A DNA stretch of 64,000 nucleotides from Candidatus Blautia stercorigallinarum. Lineage in GTDB: Bacteria > Bacillota > Clostridia > Lachnospirales > Lachnospiraceae. Each line of letters opens with the position of its first letter. Positions within the stretch are counted from its first letter, which is position 1. Location of the stretch: NCBI GenBank assembly GCA_019112785.1, contig DXIQ01000102.1:1-64000 (forward strand), read 5' to 3'. The translations under genes were made by a program, and so were the position numbers. The notes beneath the pieces are model-generated. The model saw nothing but the letters and a program-made list of their open reading frames with translations, did not search any database and was not told the origin of the DNA. This document shows positions 1-8,194 of this stretch, one piece after another.

Positions 1-42
1 CGACAAGAGTACGACAATTTCGAGAGTCTTAATCAGTTTTAA
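1..42 (+). CDS. possible 3' end of a gene cut by the window edge
   Basis: Frame 1 is open from the first base and ends at TAA (40-42), giving a 13-residue tail ending NFESLNQF. This could be the C-terminus of an upstream gene, but 13 codons are too few to identify it and the open frame may be chance. The next gene follows about 70 bases later. Confidence 0.2.
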   Translation, partial: RQEYDNFESLNQF

Positions 43-111
43 GGGTTCATAGGATAACTGATAACAGACTGTAAAGTGTTTTAATAAGGGATAATAAATT
101 CTAACGGATGT

Positions 112-654
112 GTGAGGTTAGAAATCCCGACAATGAAATCTCAGGGTGCGGCAAAGAACGAAGCAAATAATGCGGCTCAGGCTGGAAAGACAGCTTCTTT
201 AGACGCTGCTATGAGCCAGGCAGAGCAGGTTCTCACAAAGCAGGCAGAAGAGATGCCGGCAGCGGAACAGGAACCATTAGATCTTTCCAAAGTGAAGATC
301 GAGCCACTCTTTGAGGAGATGGTAGACTTTGATACATTCAGTAAATCTGACTTCCGTGCTGTAAAGGTGAAAGAATGTGAAGCTGTACCGAAGTCCAAGA
401 AGCTCCTTAAATTCGTCTTAGATGACGGAACAGGAAAGGACAGAGTGATCTTAAGCGGTATTCATGAATATTACGAGCCGGAAGAGCTGGTAGGAAAGAC
501 ATGTATCGCTATCGTCAATCTGCCTCCGAGAAAGATGATGGGCATTGATTCCTGCGGTATGCTGATCAGCGCTGTACATGAGTATGACGGACGGGAAGGA
601 CTGAATCTGCTGATGGTAGATGATCGGATCCCGGCGGGGGCGAAGCTGTACTAA
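112..654 (+). CDS. stand-alone methionyl-tRNA synthetase C-terminal-type tRNA-binding protein
   Basis: The 180-residue product has a low-complexity Ala/Gln/Glu-rich N-terminal third (about residues 1-60) followed by an OB-fold tRNA-binding domain (about 75-180). The domain carries the family pattern DFSKxDxRxxKV, then VILSGI, PEELVGK, NLPPRKMMGIDSxGM and a terminal PAGAKLY, as in the C-terminal appendix of MetRS and in Csaa/Trbp111-like proteins. In those families it binds tRNA non-specifically as a dimer. No synthetase catalytic domain lies upstream: the frame is closed by TAA at 85-87. The start is uncertain: GTG at 112 or ATG at 133, neither with a strong ribosome-binding site. It may be a free-standing trans-acting tRNA-binding domain or the remnant of a truncated metG. 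Confidence 0.75.
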   Translation: MRLEIPTMKSQGAAKNEANNAAQAGKTASLDAAMSQAEQVLTKQAEEMPAAEQEPLDLSKVKIEPLFEEMVDFDTFSKSDFRAVKVKECEAVPKSKKLLKFVLDDGTGKDRVILSGIHEYYEPEELVGKTCIAIVNLPPRKMMGIDSCGMLISAVHEYDGREGLNLLMVDDRIPAGAKLY

Positions 655-720
655 GAAATAGATGGGCTGTACGTCATATTGTGAGATATGGTATAAGTGA
701 ATAAAGTTTAGAAAATATAG

Positions 721-765
721 GCCTGTAGGTGTTTGATATGATATCAGATGCGTGCAGGCTTTTCC
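721..765 (+). terminator. weak hairpin with T-rich tail after the tRNA-binding gene
   Basis: GCCTGTA (721-727) can pair with TGCAGGC (753-759) with one G-T pair, followed by TTTT. The loop is long, so this is a tentative terminator. Confidence 0.3.
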
Positions 766-841
766 TTATTTAAAACAATTATTGTAAGAGCAATATCAGT
801 ATGCTATACCCTCCGTACGGGAAACCAGAAAGCCAGTCAGC

Positions 842-1111
842 TTACCCTCTTTTATCGGAGGGGCTAACCCTCCAGACGAAAGAAAGCAGACTTTTGGCTT
901 CTTCCAGTTTGTACCGCATGATATAGGTTACCATGTGGATGCCCAGCTCACTTTTAAAGTGCTTCATCATATAGGAAGTACGGTATGTTCCCGGAAATAT
1001 AGATGCAGGTATCCATTTGAACCTGAATTCTGAATGGGATGGGGTAAAATGGGGACCCTTATCTGAAGCAGGAAAGACAGCAGGGGTAACAGATGATTCC
1101 GGAATATACAA
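842..1111 (-). pseudogene. AraC-family regulator remnant
   Basis: An 89-codon minus-strand frame contains, at residues 46-78 (about 878-976), SYMMKHFKSELGIHMVTYI followed by RYKLEEAKSLL. This matches the second helix-turn-helix of AraC-family regulators (typically YLSRLFKKETG, then TEYINxxRIxxAKxLL). Nothing upstream encodes the first helix-turn-helix or a ligand-binding domain, and the frame breaks soon after. I read it as a decayed fragment. Confidence 0.5.
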
Positions 1112-1407
1112 ATGATTACGAAGAATATTTAGATGGTGTGGATAAGTGGCTGAATTTACTCTATGAGAATAGGCAGTATTTTTACATCACTCATCCGGCT
1201 AGAAAATCGGAAGAACTGCAATTATTCTATAATGAAAGTAATCCTAACGGAAAAGTATCAAAGGAGAGAAACCAGGAATAGCTTTCTGTGAGTTCTCCAT
1301 TATGGCTGACGTGGGAGAAGAAATATAATATAAGATTTCTCCGCTATTCCGAGGCAAAAGAGCAGATGCACAGTGAGGAAACTTTAAGGCGGATAATTGT
1401 AGGATAG
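1093..1407 (+). pseudogene. interrupted hypothetical gene
   Basis: An ATG at 1093 opens a frame rich in acidic and aromatic residues (MIPEYTNDYEEYLDGVDKW) that is stopped by TAG at 1279-1281. The same frame then stays open for another 41 codons to TAG at 1405-1407, giving a protein-like stretch (LWLTWEKKYNIRFLRYSEA). The simplest reading is one gene of about 104 codons with an in-frame stop. I recognise no family. There is no convincing ribosome-binding site, and the flanks hold other gene remnants. Confidence 0.3.
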
Positions 1408-1537
1408 GTATATAAAGAGGAGCTGGCGTACTAAAATTAATATGGGTCAGCTCTGTTTTATTGGGGAATGGAACAGAGATAAAATGTGAAATCTCCTGTA
1501 CATTTCTATTTTGTCAGTCTATAATGGATTTACAGGA

Positions 1538-1587
1538 TTCCTCTTACAAAAAAGCTTTTCAATGAAAAAGCTTTTTTGTAAGAGGAA
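1538..1587. repeat. near-perfect long inverted repeat
   Basis: The 23-base arm at 1538-1560 (starting TTCCTCTTACAAAAAAGC) is mirrored at 1564-1587 with one extra base and only a 3-base loop. The right arm ends 10 bases before the ATG of the Rpn remnant and contains its AGAGGA ribosome-binding-like sequence, so the hairpin would mask translation. It could also be a relic of a mobile-element end. Confidence 0.6.
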
Positions 1588-1597
1588 TAAAAGAATA

Positions 1598-1698
1598 ATG
1601 AGCAAACCGTTTAAAGACCTGACAATTAAAGATGCGTTTATGTTTGCCGCAGTGATGGTGAACCCGGACAAGTGCGGACCGTTTCTGAAATTAGTTCA
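1598..1698 (+). pseudogene. Rpn/PD-(D/E)XK transposase-like nuclease, N-terminal fragment
   Basis: Starting at ATG 1598, the translation begins MSKPFKDLTIKDAFMFAAVM. This matches the conserved opening of Rpn-family recombination-promoting nucleases (KPFxxLTxxDDFMFxxVM). The similarity ends after about 34 codons, exactly where the 3' end of the convergent MATE gene begins (stop codon complement at 1696-1698). The rest of the nuclease, about 250 residues, is missing. The break point suggests a deletion or insertion joined it to the MATE gene. Confidence 0.6.
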
Positions 1699-3081
1699 GA
1701 CAGGTTCTCTGTCGATGGTCTTCCGGGTCAGATCCCGGACCCATTTGTTTTTCCTGTAATGGTGCAGTACCCAGGGAATCTTGCCTACCTCGTCCAGACA
1801 GGTGCAGGCGTATACCACCAGGACCGGCCAGTGCAGCAGGAAAGTCCCGGCTGCAGCCAGAGGAACTGCGATGCACCACATGGTTACCCCCAGGCTGTAC
1901 ATATCAAACATGGTATCTCCCCCTGCGGCAAAGATTCCGTTGATGATAATGGAGTTTACTGCCCGTCCGATCATATAGAAAGCCATGATCAGCATCATTC
2001 CAAGAAGATATTTCTGGGCTCCGGGAGTCAGTTTTACAAAACTCATGATCACCGGGGTCAGCACCAGCATGATAGCTGTGGAGAGACCTCCTGTGAGAAA
2101 GGCCAGTTTCACCAGCCGGTCTCCGTAGAGTTTTCCCTTCTTCAGATCTCCGGCTCCCAGCTCATTTCCGACCAGAATGCCCCCACCGCTGGCCAGTCCG
2201 TTGCACAGGCAGCATACCAGGTCTCTTACTACGGCAGCTACAGAGTTTGCCGCTGTAGCGTCTGTTCCCAGATGGCCCATAAATGCCGAGTAGGAGGTAA
2301 ATCCGATGCCCCAGGCCAGAGAAGCCCCCAGGATGGGCAGGGAATAGCGGAAGAAATCCTTTTCCAGCCACCCCTCCCTGTGAAGCAGCCGTTTCCACTG
2401 GGGATGTATGTAGCCTTTCCGGTAAGAGCAGATCACTACCCAGCCAAGTTCCAGAATCCTGGAAAGCAATGTGGCAAGGGCGGCGCCCTCTTCGTTCATT
2501 GCCGGGAATCCCAACAGCCCGTAGATAAAGACTGCGTTTAGAACAATATTGCTCAGTACGGCGCCGGTGCTTACCCTGGCCGCTTGGGCGGCGTGTTCTG
2601 TAACCTTCATGATAGCCAGATAACACTGGGATATCCCCGTGAGAAGATAAGACCAGCCGGCAATCTGCAGGTAACGGATACCGATCCGGATCAGCACCTC
2701 TTCGTCGGTGAAGATCAGCATCAGATATCTGGGGAAGAAGACACAGCCGATGAAAAACAGCAGGCTGACTATTCCCGCCAGTCTAAGCCCCATACAGAAT
2801 AAGTCGTTGATGGTCTTTTTGTCTCCTTTTCCCCAATACTGGGCGCCCAGCACCACGATGCCGGCTACGATGGAGGACAGGACCATGTTCTGGATAAACT
2901 GGATCTGAGTAGCAAGGGAAACGGCAGACATAGTATTCTGGTCTACCCGTCCAAGCATAAGGGCGTCTGCCGCTGCCACCAGGGCCAGCATCAGGTTCTG
3001 GAGGGCAATAGGCAGGGCCAGATTCCACAGCTTGGAATAAAATTCTTTGTCCCTGAAAAGTTTCATCTTTTTCATTTTCAT
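1696..3081 (-). CDS. MATE-family multidrug exporter
   Basis: The 461-residue product has the twelve hydrophobic segments of MATE transporters, which expel drugs or metabolites in exchange for Na+ or H+. It opens MKMKKMKLFRDKEFYSKLW and continues with LALPIALQNLMLALVAAADALMLGRV, split here by helix 1, and QYWGKGDKK, all typical of the family. The start at 3081 is chosen because AGGAG lies six bases upstream on the minus strand; a longer frame to 3147 lacks such a site. It is the first of three MATE genes in the window and ends inside the junction with the Rpn remnant. The substrate is unknown. Confidence 0.9.
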   Translation of the reverse strand: MKMKKMKLFRDKEFYSKLWNLALPIALQNLMLALVAAADALMLGRVDQNTMSAVSLATQIQFIQNMVLSSIVAGIVVLGAQYWGKGDKKTINDLFCMGLRLAGIVSLLFFIGCVFFPRYLMLIFTDEEVLIRIGIRYLQIAGWSYLLTGISQCYLAIMKVTEHAAQAARVSTGAVLSNIVLNAVFIYGLLGFPAMNEEGAALATLLSRILELGWVVICSYRKGYIHPQWKRLLHREGWLEKDFFRYSLPILGASLAWGIGFTSYSAFMGHLGTDATAANSVAAVVRDLVCCLCNGLASGGGILVGNELGAGDLKKGKLYGDRLVKLAFLTGGLSTAIMLVLTPVIMSFVKLTPGAQKYLLGMMLIMAFYMIGRAVNSIIINGIFAAGGDTMFDMYSLGVTMWCIAVPLAAAGTFLLHWPVLVVYACTCLDEVGKIPWVLHHYRKNKWVRDLTRKTIDREPV

Positions 3082-3262
3082 AAGCTCCTGTTGTGTATGA
3101 TCTCCCCTGACAGCAGGCCAGGGGAGGCAGTGACAACACTCTATCATACTCAGTGAAAGTTTGCAATTTTTTCCGGTAAATAATCTGGCAATAATTTCAT
3201 AATATTTCTGGAATAACGATTGGGATATGGTAAGATATAGATTCCAGAAAAAAATAGGTTAC

Positions 3263-3291
3263 TTGACAGAAGAAAAGAATGGACATATAAT
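3263..3291 (+). promoter_or_regulatory. consensus sigma-A promoter of the toxin-antitoxin operon
   Basis: TTGACA at 3263-3268 and TATAAT at 3286-3291 are both perfect consensus hexamers separated by exactly 17 bases. The promoter faces the toxin gene, whose start lies 38 bases downstream. Confidence 0.9.
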
Positions 3292-3292
3292 A

Positions 3293-3312
3293 AAAGTATC
3301 AATTGATACTTT
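3293..3312. promoter_or_regulatory. perfect palindromic operator at the transcription start
   Basis: AAAGTATCAATTGATACTTT is a perfect 20-base palindrome starting one base after the -10 box, so it covers the expected transcription start. A repressor bound here would block the promoter. The natural candidate is the helix-turn-helix antitoxin encoded at 3781, as is known for MqsA-type autoregulation. Confidence 0.85.
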
Positions 3313-3328
3313 AAATGGAGGCGATGGA

Positions 3329-3769
3329 GTGCCGGAAAAGAGTACGGAACGAATCGAAAGTGAATTTGAAATAAGGACATATATACAAAAGCTACAATAT
3401 GCACTGGAACATGGTGCACAGATTAATTTTCAGATACACAGGCGTATTGATGATTTAAGAAATGAAAAATATACAAATCAATATACGGTGAATCAATTAT
3501 TCCCAGATGAAGATCCGGTAACAGCTTTAAAACGTGAATTAAGACTGCTGACAGTAGAGGAGTATATGAGAACTGTAAAGGACCTTCGATTTCCAAATAG
3601 AAGCGAAATGAGAGAATTTGGAAGGGTTTATAATGGAAAGGATGAAGTATATATTAAAATCAGAGTTGAATTGTTGGGGGCTTATGGAATTACTACAACA
3701 TTTGTGATGTCATTTCATTTTGCGGAGAAACCGTTTAAACCGGAAATGTTTCCATATAGAAAAGGCTAG
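3329..3769 (+). CDS. putative toxin paired with an MqsA/Panacea antitoxin
   Basis: The 146-residue product lies directly upstream of an antitoxin-like gene (11 bases apart), downstream of a palindromic operator. I chose GTG 3329 because GGAGG sits seven bases before it; the in-frame extension upstream would overlap the promoter. The N-terminal half is helical and charged (RTYIQKLQYALEHGAQINF). The C-terminal half has VYIKIRVELL and FVMSFHFAEKPF, which recall the final strands of MqsR/RelE-fold toxins (VYLKI, then IVSF). That resemblance is weak, so the toxin fold is inference from context plus these strands. Secretion signals and membrane segments are absent. The gene is visibly more AT-rich than the downstream ATPase gene. 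Confidence 0.6.
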   Translation: MPEKSTERIESEFEIRTYIQKLQYALEHGAQINFQIHRRIDDLRNEKYTNQYTVNQLFPDEDPVTALKRELRLLTVEEYMRTVKDLRFPNRSEMREFGRVYNGKDEVYIKIRVELLGAYGITTTFVMSFHFAEKPFKPEMFPYRKG

Positions 3770-3780
3770 GAGGTGTTTTC

Positions 3781-4806
3781 ATGATGAAGATGATGAAAAG
3801 TGAAAAACGATTATGCGTCTGCTGTATGGAAGAGCATGAAGTGAAGACTGTCCTTGTACAAGAACATGCCAGCTTTAAAAACGAACAAATTAGCTATGAA
3901 GCTATGTATTTATATTGCGATCAGGCAGAAGAACTGTATGCAGACGAAGAAATGCTGAAAAATAATGACATTGCGCTTAAAGATGCATACAGGAAAAAAC
4001 ATGGGCTTCTGACTTCCGGAGAGATACGGGCGATTCGGGAAAAATATGGGATCAGCCAAAGCGACCTTTCTGTCCTTCTGGGATGGGGAGGCAAAACTAT
4101 AACGAGATATGAAAGCCATCAGGTTCAGGACAAAGCCCACGACACTATATTAAAGAAATTAAACAGGGATCCGGAATGGTTTTTAAGTTTGCTTCAAGAA
4201 GCTAAAGGAAACCTGTCTGAGGAGGTTTACCATAAATATTTTGATACAGCGACGCTTCTTTTCGAAAATGAACAGGACGGATATCTGAGAAAAACAATAG
4301 AAGCAAAGTATGCAAGATTTCATGAAAATAAGATGTTTCATGGAAATACAACACTGTCTTTGGATAAGGTAGTGGATGTGATTCGGTATTTTGCAGCTTC
4401 TTCTAAAGTGACAAGTTTGTATAAAGTCAAACTGATGAAACTATTGTGGTATTCGGACGCCCTCTCCTATAAGATCAGGGGCAGAGCGATAACAGGATTG
4501 ATATACCAGGCCCTTCCAATGGGAGCGGTACCCATAGGACACGACTTTATTATTGATTTAAAAAATGTGCCTTGTGAGGAAGTAGATATGGGCGAAACAA
4601 ATGCTTATCATTTTCATCTGCAGGGGCCGGAAGAGTTTAAAACCTTAGATAAAAGCGACAGAGAAATTCTGGATATTGTTATCAAGAAACTGGGAAGAAT
4701 GAGCAAGGATGAAATTGTAGCGTTTATGCACAAAGAAGAAGCATATACAGAAACAGCCCCCAGAGATATTATCCAGTTCAAATATGCAAAAAAATTATTG
4801 ATTTAA
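3781..4806 (+). CDS. MqsA-type zinc-finger/HTH antitoxin fused to a Panacea (DUF4065) domain
   Basis: Three modules are visible in 341 residues. An N-terminal YgiT/MqsA-like zinc ribbon opens with CVCCMEEHE (only this CxxC-type cluster is clear, with a single later Cys). A Cro/C1-type helix-turn-helix follows at about residues 77-130 (LTSGEIRAIREKYGISQSDL, then LLGWGGKTITRYES). The C-terminal half is a Panacea/DUF4065 domain (KVTSLYKVKLMKLLWYSDAL, with GLIYQALPMGAVP). Panacea domains neutralise many unrelated toxins, and the MqsA HTH autorepresses its operon; both fit this position. The ribosome-binding site is AGGAGG, seven bases before ATG. Thirteen bases separate it from the AAA+ gene. Confidence 0.85.
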   Translation: MMKMMKSEKRLCVCCMEEHEVKTVLVQEHASFKNEQISYEAMYLYCDQAEELYADEEMLKNNDIALKDAYRKKHGLLTSGEIRAIREKYGISQSDLSVLLGWGGKTITRYESHQVQDKAHDTILKKLNRDPEWFLSLLQEAKGNLSEEVYHKYFDTATLLFENEQDGYLRKTIEAKYARFHENKMFHGNTTLSLDKVVDVIRYFAASSKVTSLYKVKLMKLLWYSDALSYKIRGRAITGLIYQALPMGAVPIGHDFIIDLKNVPCEEVDMGETNAYHFHLQGPEEFKTLDKSDREILDIVIKKLGRMSKDEIVAFMHKEEAYTETAPRDIIQFKYAKKLLI

Positions 4807-4819
4807 AGAGGAGTGCACT

Positions 4820-6304
4820 ATGCCAGTTTTTGATTTTAACAATTCACCACAGGACTCTAAGATTCCTGAATGTACCTATAAAGTATTTTACACCAACTGC
4901 CCGGAAAGTTCACCGGAGCACCCCATCCTGATCCTGGACAATAAGGCGGGGAAGCTTGTCCACCATTCCAGCGGGATCTTTACCAATCCCATCCGGCGGA
5001 CGGCTTTTGAGTTTAAAGGAGAGGAAGGAACTGTCAGCGAGGATATTCTGGAAATCGACGCCCGGTTTGTCAGCCTTCTGAAATGGCTGGGAGAAAACCA
5101 TATTAATGTACGGCTTTCCGGAGCGGTAAAAGAAGGTAAGTATGCAGTATACAAGATCCGTGAGATCGCCTTTGGAGGAGGAGCAAAGCTTTCCGCAGAG
5201 GATGGATTTCTTCAGTTTATGATCGAGCGGCTGCTGTCCAGCGACGCTCCTTCCCAGGAAGTCCCCGATGAAGATGAGGAAGAAACAGGGGACAGCATGA
5301 AGCTGACCAGTATCCAGAGTATTACGGACTTTATCACCTGTGCAGGAAGGACCCTGCCGGATAATATCCGTCTCTGGGCCAGAAGGAATCTGGCAGTTGC
5401 CAAGTCCAATGAGGTATCTCCCGAGGAGAGACGCCACGCTCAGAGAGCTCTTTCCATTATGATGAACATCCAGTGGAAAGGAAATTATTTTGAGGCCATT
5501 GATCCGGACGAGGCCAGGAGGATCCTGGACGAAGAGCTTTACGGTATGGAATCTGTAAAACAGAGGATCATTGAGACCATCATCCAGATCAATCGTACCC
5601 ACACATTGCCTGCCTATGGTCTTCTGCTCATCGGTCCCGCAGGAACGGGAAAGTCTCAGATCGCCTATGCAGTGGCCCGTATCCTGAAGCTGCCATGGAC
5701 TACCCTGGATATGAGTTCCATTAATGATCCGGAACAGCTTACCGGAAGTTCCAGGATCTATGCCAACGCAAAGCCGGGGATCATCATGGAAGCCTTTTCC
5801 ATGGCAGGAGAGTCTAACCTGGTTTTTATCATCAATGAGCTGGACAAGGCGGCTTCAGGAAAAGGAAACGGCAATCCGGCGGATGTGCTCCTGACTCTTC
5901 TGGATAACCTGGGCTTTACCGACAACTATATGGAGTGTATGATCCCTACATCGGGAGTTTATCCTATCGCTACAGCTAATGATAAGGATCAGATTAGTGC
6001 TCCTCTGATGTCCAGGTTTGCAGTGATCGAGATCCCGGATTATACGGCAGAGGAGAAAAAGGTGATCTTCTCAAAATATGCCCTTCCAAAGGTGCTGAAG
6101 CGGATCGGCATGGAGGAGAAGGAGTGTACCCTGACCCCGGAGGGACTGGAGGCAGTGATCGAGCTGCATAAGAATACCAGCGGTATCCGTGACCTGGAAC
6201 AGGCGGCGGAACACATTGCGGCGAATGCCCTGTATCAGATCGAAGTGGATCATGTGAAGGCGGTGACCTTTGACGGGGAGATGGTGAGGAAGCTTCTGGG
6301 ATAG
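4820..6304 (+). CDS. Lon-like AAA+ ATPase without protease domain
   Basis: The 494-residue product has an unrecognised N-terminal region (about 1-215, with an acidic stretch near 150) and then a Lon-type AAA+ module. Its linker is IDPDEARRILDEELYGMESV, Walker A is GPAGTGKS (Lys278), then QLTGSSRIYANAKPG, and the sensor and small helical domain run to the C-terminus. The Lon serine-lysine protease domain is absent. Walker B reads VFIINELDK, with Asn339 where Lon has the Mg-binding Asp; the catalytic Glu340 is kept. It has its own AGAGGAG ribosome-binding site and is followed by a good terminator, so it may be read from the toxin-antitoxin promoter. Base composition differs from the upstream pair, so it may instead be an older resident gene. 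Its substrate is unknown. Confidence 0.8.
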   Translation: MPVFDFNNSPQDSKIPECTYKVFYTNCPESSPEHPILILDNKAGKLVHHSSGIFTNPIRRTAFEFKGEEGTVSEDILEIDARFVSLLKWLGENHINVRLSGAVKEGKYAVYKIREIAFGGGAKLSAEDGFLQFMIERLLSSDAPSQEVPDEDEEETGDSMKLTSIQSITDFITCAGRTLPDNIRLWARRNLAVAKSNEVSPEERRHAQRALSIMMNIQWKGNYFEAIDPDEARRILDEELYGMESVKQRIIETIIQINRTHTLPAYGLLLIGPAGTGKSQIAYAVARILKLPWTTLDMSSINDPEQLTGSSRIYANAKPGIIMEAFSMAGESNLVFIINELDKAASGKGNGNPADVLLTLLDNLGFTDNYMECMIPTSGVYPIATANDKDQISAPLMSRFAVIEIPDYTAEEKKVIFSKYALPKVLKRIGMEEKECTLTPEGLEAVIELHKNTSGIRDLEQAAEHIAANALYQIEVDHVKAVTFDGEMVRKLLG

Positions 6305-6318
6305 AAGCCTCCTGAAAG

Positions 6319-6360
6319 TACGGTTACAAGCAGATTTTTGCGATGTAACCGTATTTTTTT
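6319..6360 (+). terminator. rho-independent terminator after the AAA+ gene
   Basis: TACGGTTACA (6319-6328) pairs perfectly with TGTAACCGTA (6344-6353), followed by seven T residues. Confidence 0.9.
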
Positions 6361-6504
6361 ACAGTTCTAAGGTAGAGAATAAAGAAGCCCGGACTTGACT
6401 TGGAAATTTATACGTGCAATATTAAATGAAAAGAAACTTATATTTCAGTTAAGGAAATATTCTCCGTTGCAGTGAGGAAAACAGGAAAGGGGAGGAGAAA
6501 GCGG

Positions 6505-8007
6505 ATGAAAGCCATTTATCATCTCTGCGGAAAGATCAGTCTGCTCTGCTATATATTCATATTGTACCAGTTATGGCATTTGTGCCAGTTCGGGGGGGTC
6601 AGAATGCACCTGGCGGTGCTTGTGCCGGTGGGAGCTGTGTTTCTGGTCAGTTTTGTTTTGTGGCTGATCTCCAGAAAATACATAGGAAAAGGGAAAAAGC
6701 GAAGCTCTATGCAGACGAAATTTCTGTGGGCGGAAGGGCTTGTGGCATCTATTGCTACGGCTTATCTGATTGGCCGGATCATCTACGCCGGGATTCCCTA
6801 TAATGGCGCCCTGTCCTGGGAACTGGATCAGTGGAGAAACCAGAAAGAAGTGGTTCTGGAACATGATAATTTCTTTGCGGACGGTGTGGAAGGAGTTCTT
6901 GAGGATCTGGATGGGGCTCTGGATCTGCCGGAGGACCTTTATATTGTCAATCAATATCAGATGACCTTTGATGCGAATGGAAAGATCAAATCTATTTATA
7001 CATTCTTATATGGACAGGATAAGAATGGAAGGACCAGGACCTTTCTCATCGACTATGATGAGAGCAGAGGCCGGGATATGACGGTCAGGATCAATGGAAA
7101 TGCAGATACGGATTTTGATGAAGATAAACGTCTGGACCCTATGCTGACGATCCTTGAAAATGCTTCCTGTGAAGAGACGGTAAATGCCTGGGCTCAGGCC
7201 GGTATGGGAGATGAATTTGAGATCCTGTATATGGGAAAGCGGTCTTTTGATTCTCTGGACGGGCTGGAATATCTCCCTGGAGATGTGGATGGAGACGGTA
7301 TAACTTTTGATGACAAGGCTATGAAACAGATGCAGGCAGGCGGGGAGATCCAGGGATTTGAGGTGTCTCTCCATATCCCGGCTGCGGAGTATGTCACCCC
7401 TGTCCGGTATATTATGGAACCGGTGTATATAAGCCGGGAAACTTTGGATCAGGAGCAGGAACAGCAGCAGACAGAGTCTGCCAAAGAGGCGGAGACCTGG
7501 AGTGTGGATAATACAGACGGAACCATGTATTTCTTTTTGAATGATGATCTGGGCTGGCGGCTGGTGGTGGCGGACGCTGCGGCAGGCAGCAGATTTTACC
7601 AGATGGAAAAGACGGAAAACGGCGGAACTTCCTGGGAAATGGCCAATAAAGATCCTTTTGGAGGGCAGATCGGCGTCACAGAAGGACTTATATTCTTTGA
7701 TGAAAACTTCGGGTTTGCCGGTCTTACGGGAGCCTCCCAGTCTTCTTCCACTCTGTATATGACCAGAGACGGGGGAGAGACTTTTACTCAGGTACAGCTT
7801 CCTATGGATTCTGTTTCCCAGATTCCGGAGGAAGGAACAAAATATGGACTTACGGTGAATGATTATGATTATATAGGTATGCCCGAAGAACAGGATGGAG
7901 CTCTTACAGTTCTGGTGACAACAGGAGCCGGAGAACAGGACGGGATCCTGTTTCAGTTCTCGGATCAGGGAGTAACCTGGGTCTATGAAGGAGTTTCCCA
8001 GCCGTAG
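6505..8007 (+). CDS. membrane protein with BNR/Asp-box-like C-terminal domain
   Basis: The 500-residue product has two hydrophobic segments near the N-terminus (about residues 10-25 and 32-55) and another near 75-95, then a long extracytoplasmic part. Near the C-terminus two BNR/Asp-box-like turns are visible, TRDGGETFTQV and FSDQGVTWVYEG, with a similar MEKTENGGTSWE before them; such turns build beta-propellers. The central region is acidic (DGNADTDFDEDK-like stretches). The start ATG 6505 follows GGGGAGGAG by about seven bases and excludes an Arg/Lys-rich upstream extension. It stands alone between two intergenic regions. No enzyme motif is visible, and its function is unknown. Confidence 0.7.
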   Translation: MKAIYHLCGKISLLCYIFILYQLWHLCQFGGVRMHLAVLVPVGAVFLVSFVLWLISRKYIGKGKKRSSMQTKFLWAEGLVASIATAYLIGRIIYAGIPYNGALSWELDQWRNQKEVVLEHDNFFADGVEGVLEDLDGALDLPEDLYIVNQYQMTFDANGKIKSIYTFLYGQDKNGRTRTFLIDYDESRGRDMTVRINGNADTDFDEDKRLDPMLTILENASCEETVNAWAQAGMGDEFEILYMGKRSFDSLDGLEYLPGDVDGDGITFDDKAMKQMQAGGEIQGFEVSLHIPAAEYVTPVRYIMEPVYISRETLDQEQEQQQTESAKEAETWSVDNTDGTMYFFLNDDLGWRLVVADAAAGSRFYQMEKTENGGTSWEMANKDPFGGQIGVTEGLIFFDENFGFAGLTGASQSSSTLYMTRDGGETFTQVQLPMDSVSQIPEEGTKYGLTVNDYDYIGMPEEQDGALTVLVTTGAGEQDGILFQFSDQGVTWVYEGVSQP

Positions 8008-8194
8008 AAAAACAGTTGATCCGGCCGGGGCTGCTTTGACATTTATCCTTACAAAACGGCAAAAAAGTCAGGATTTTTGACATTTTCGGAATTTTGTCAA
8101 GACAGATTTAGAAAATTGCAAGTAGTATATTTCTCCAGGCTCTGGTATAACAAAAATCGGATCAGACTGATATTTTGCGAAGGAGGAAATTACT

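Noticed and set aside
1672-2541. 289-codon plus-strand frame opposite the MATE gene
   Set aside because: It is antisense to a MATE transporter with conserved motifs, and its composition (many Gln, His, Cys) is that of a shadow frame.
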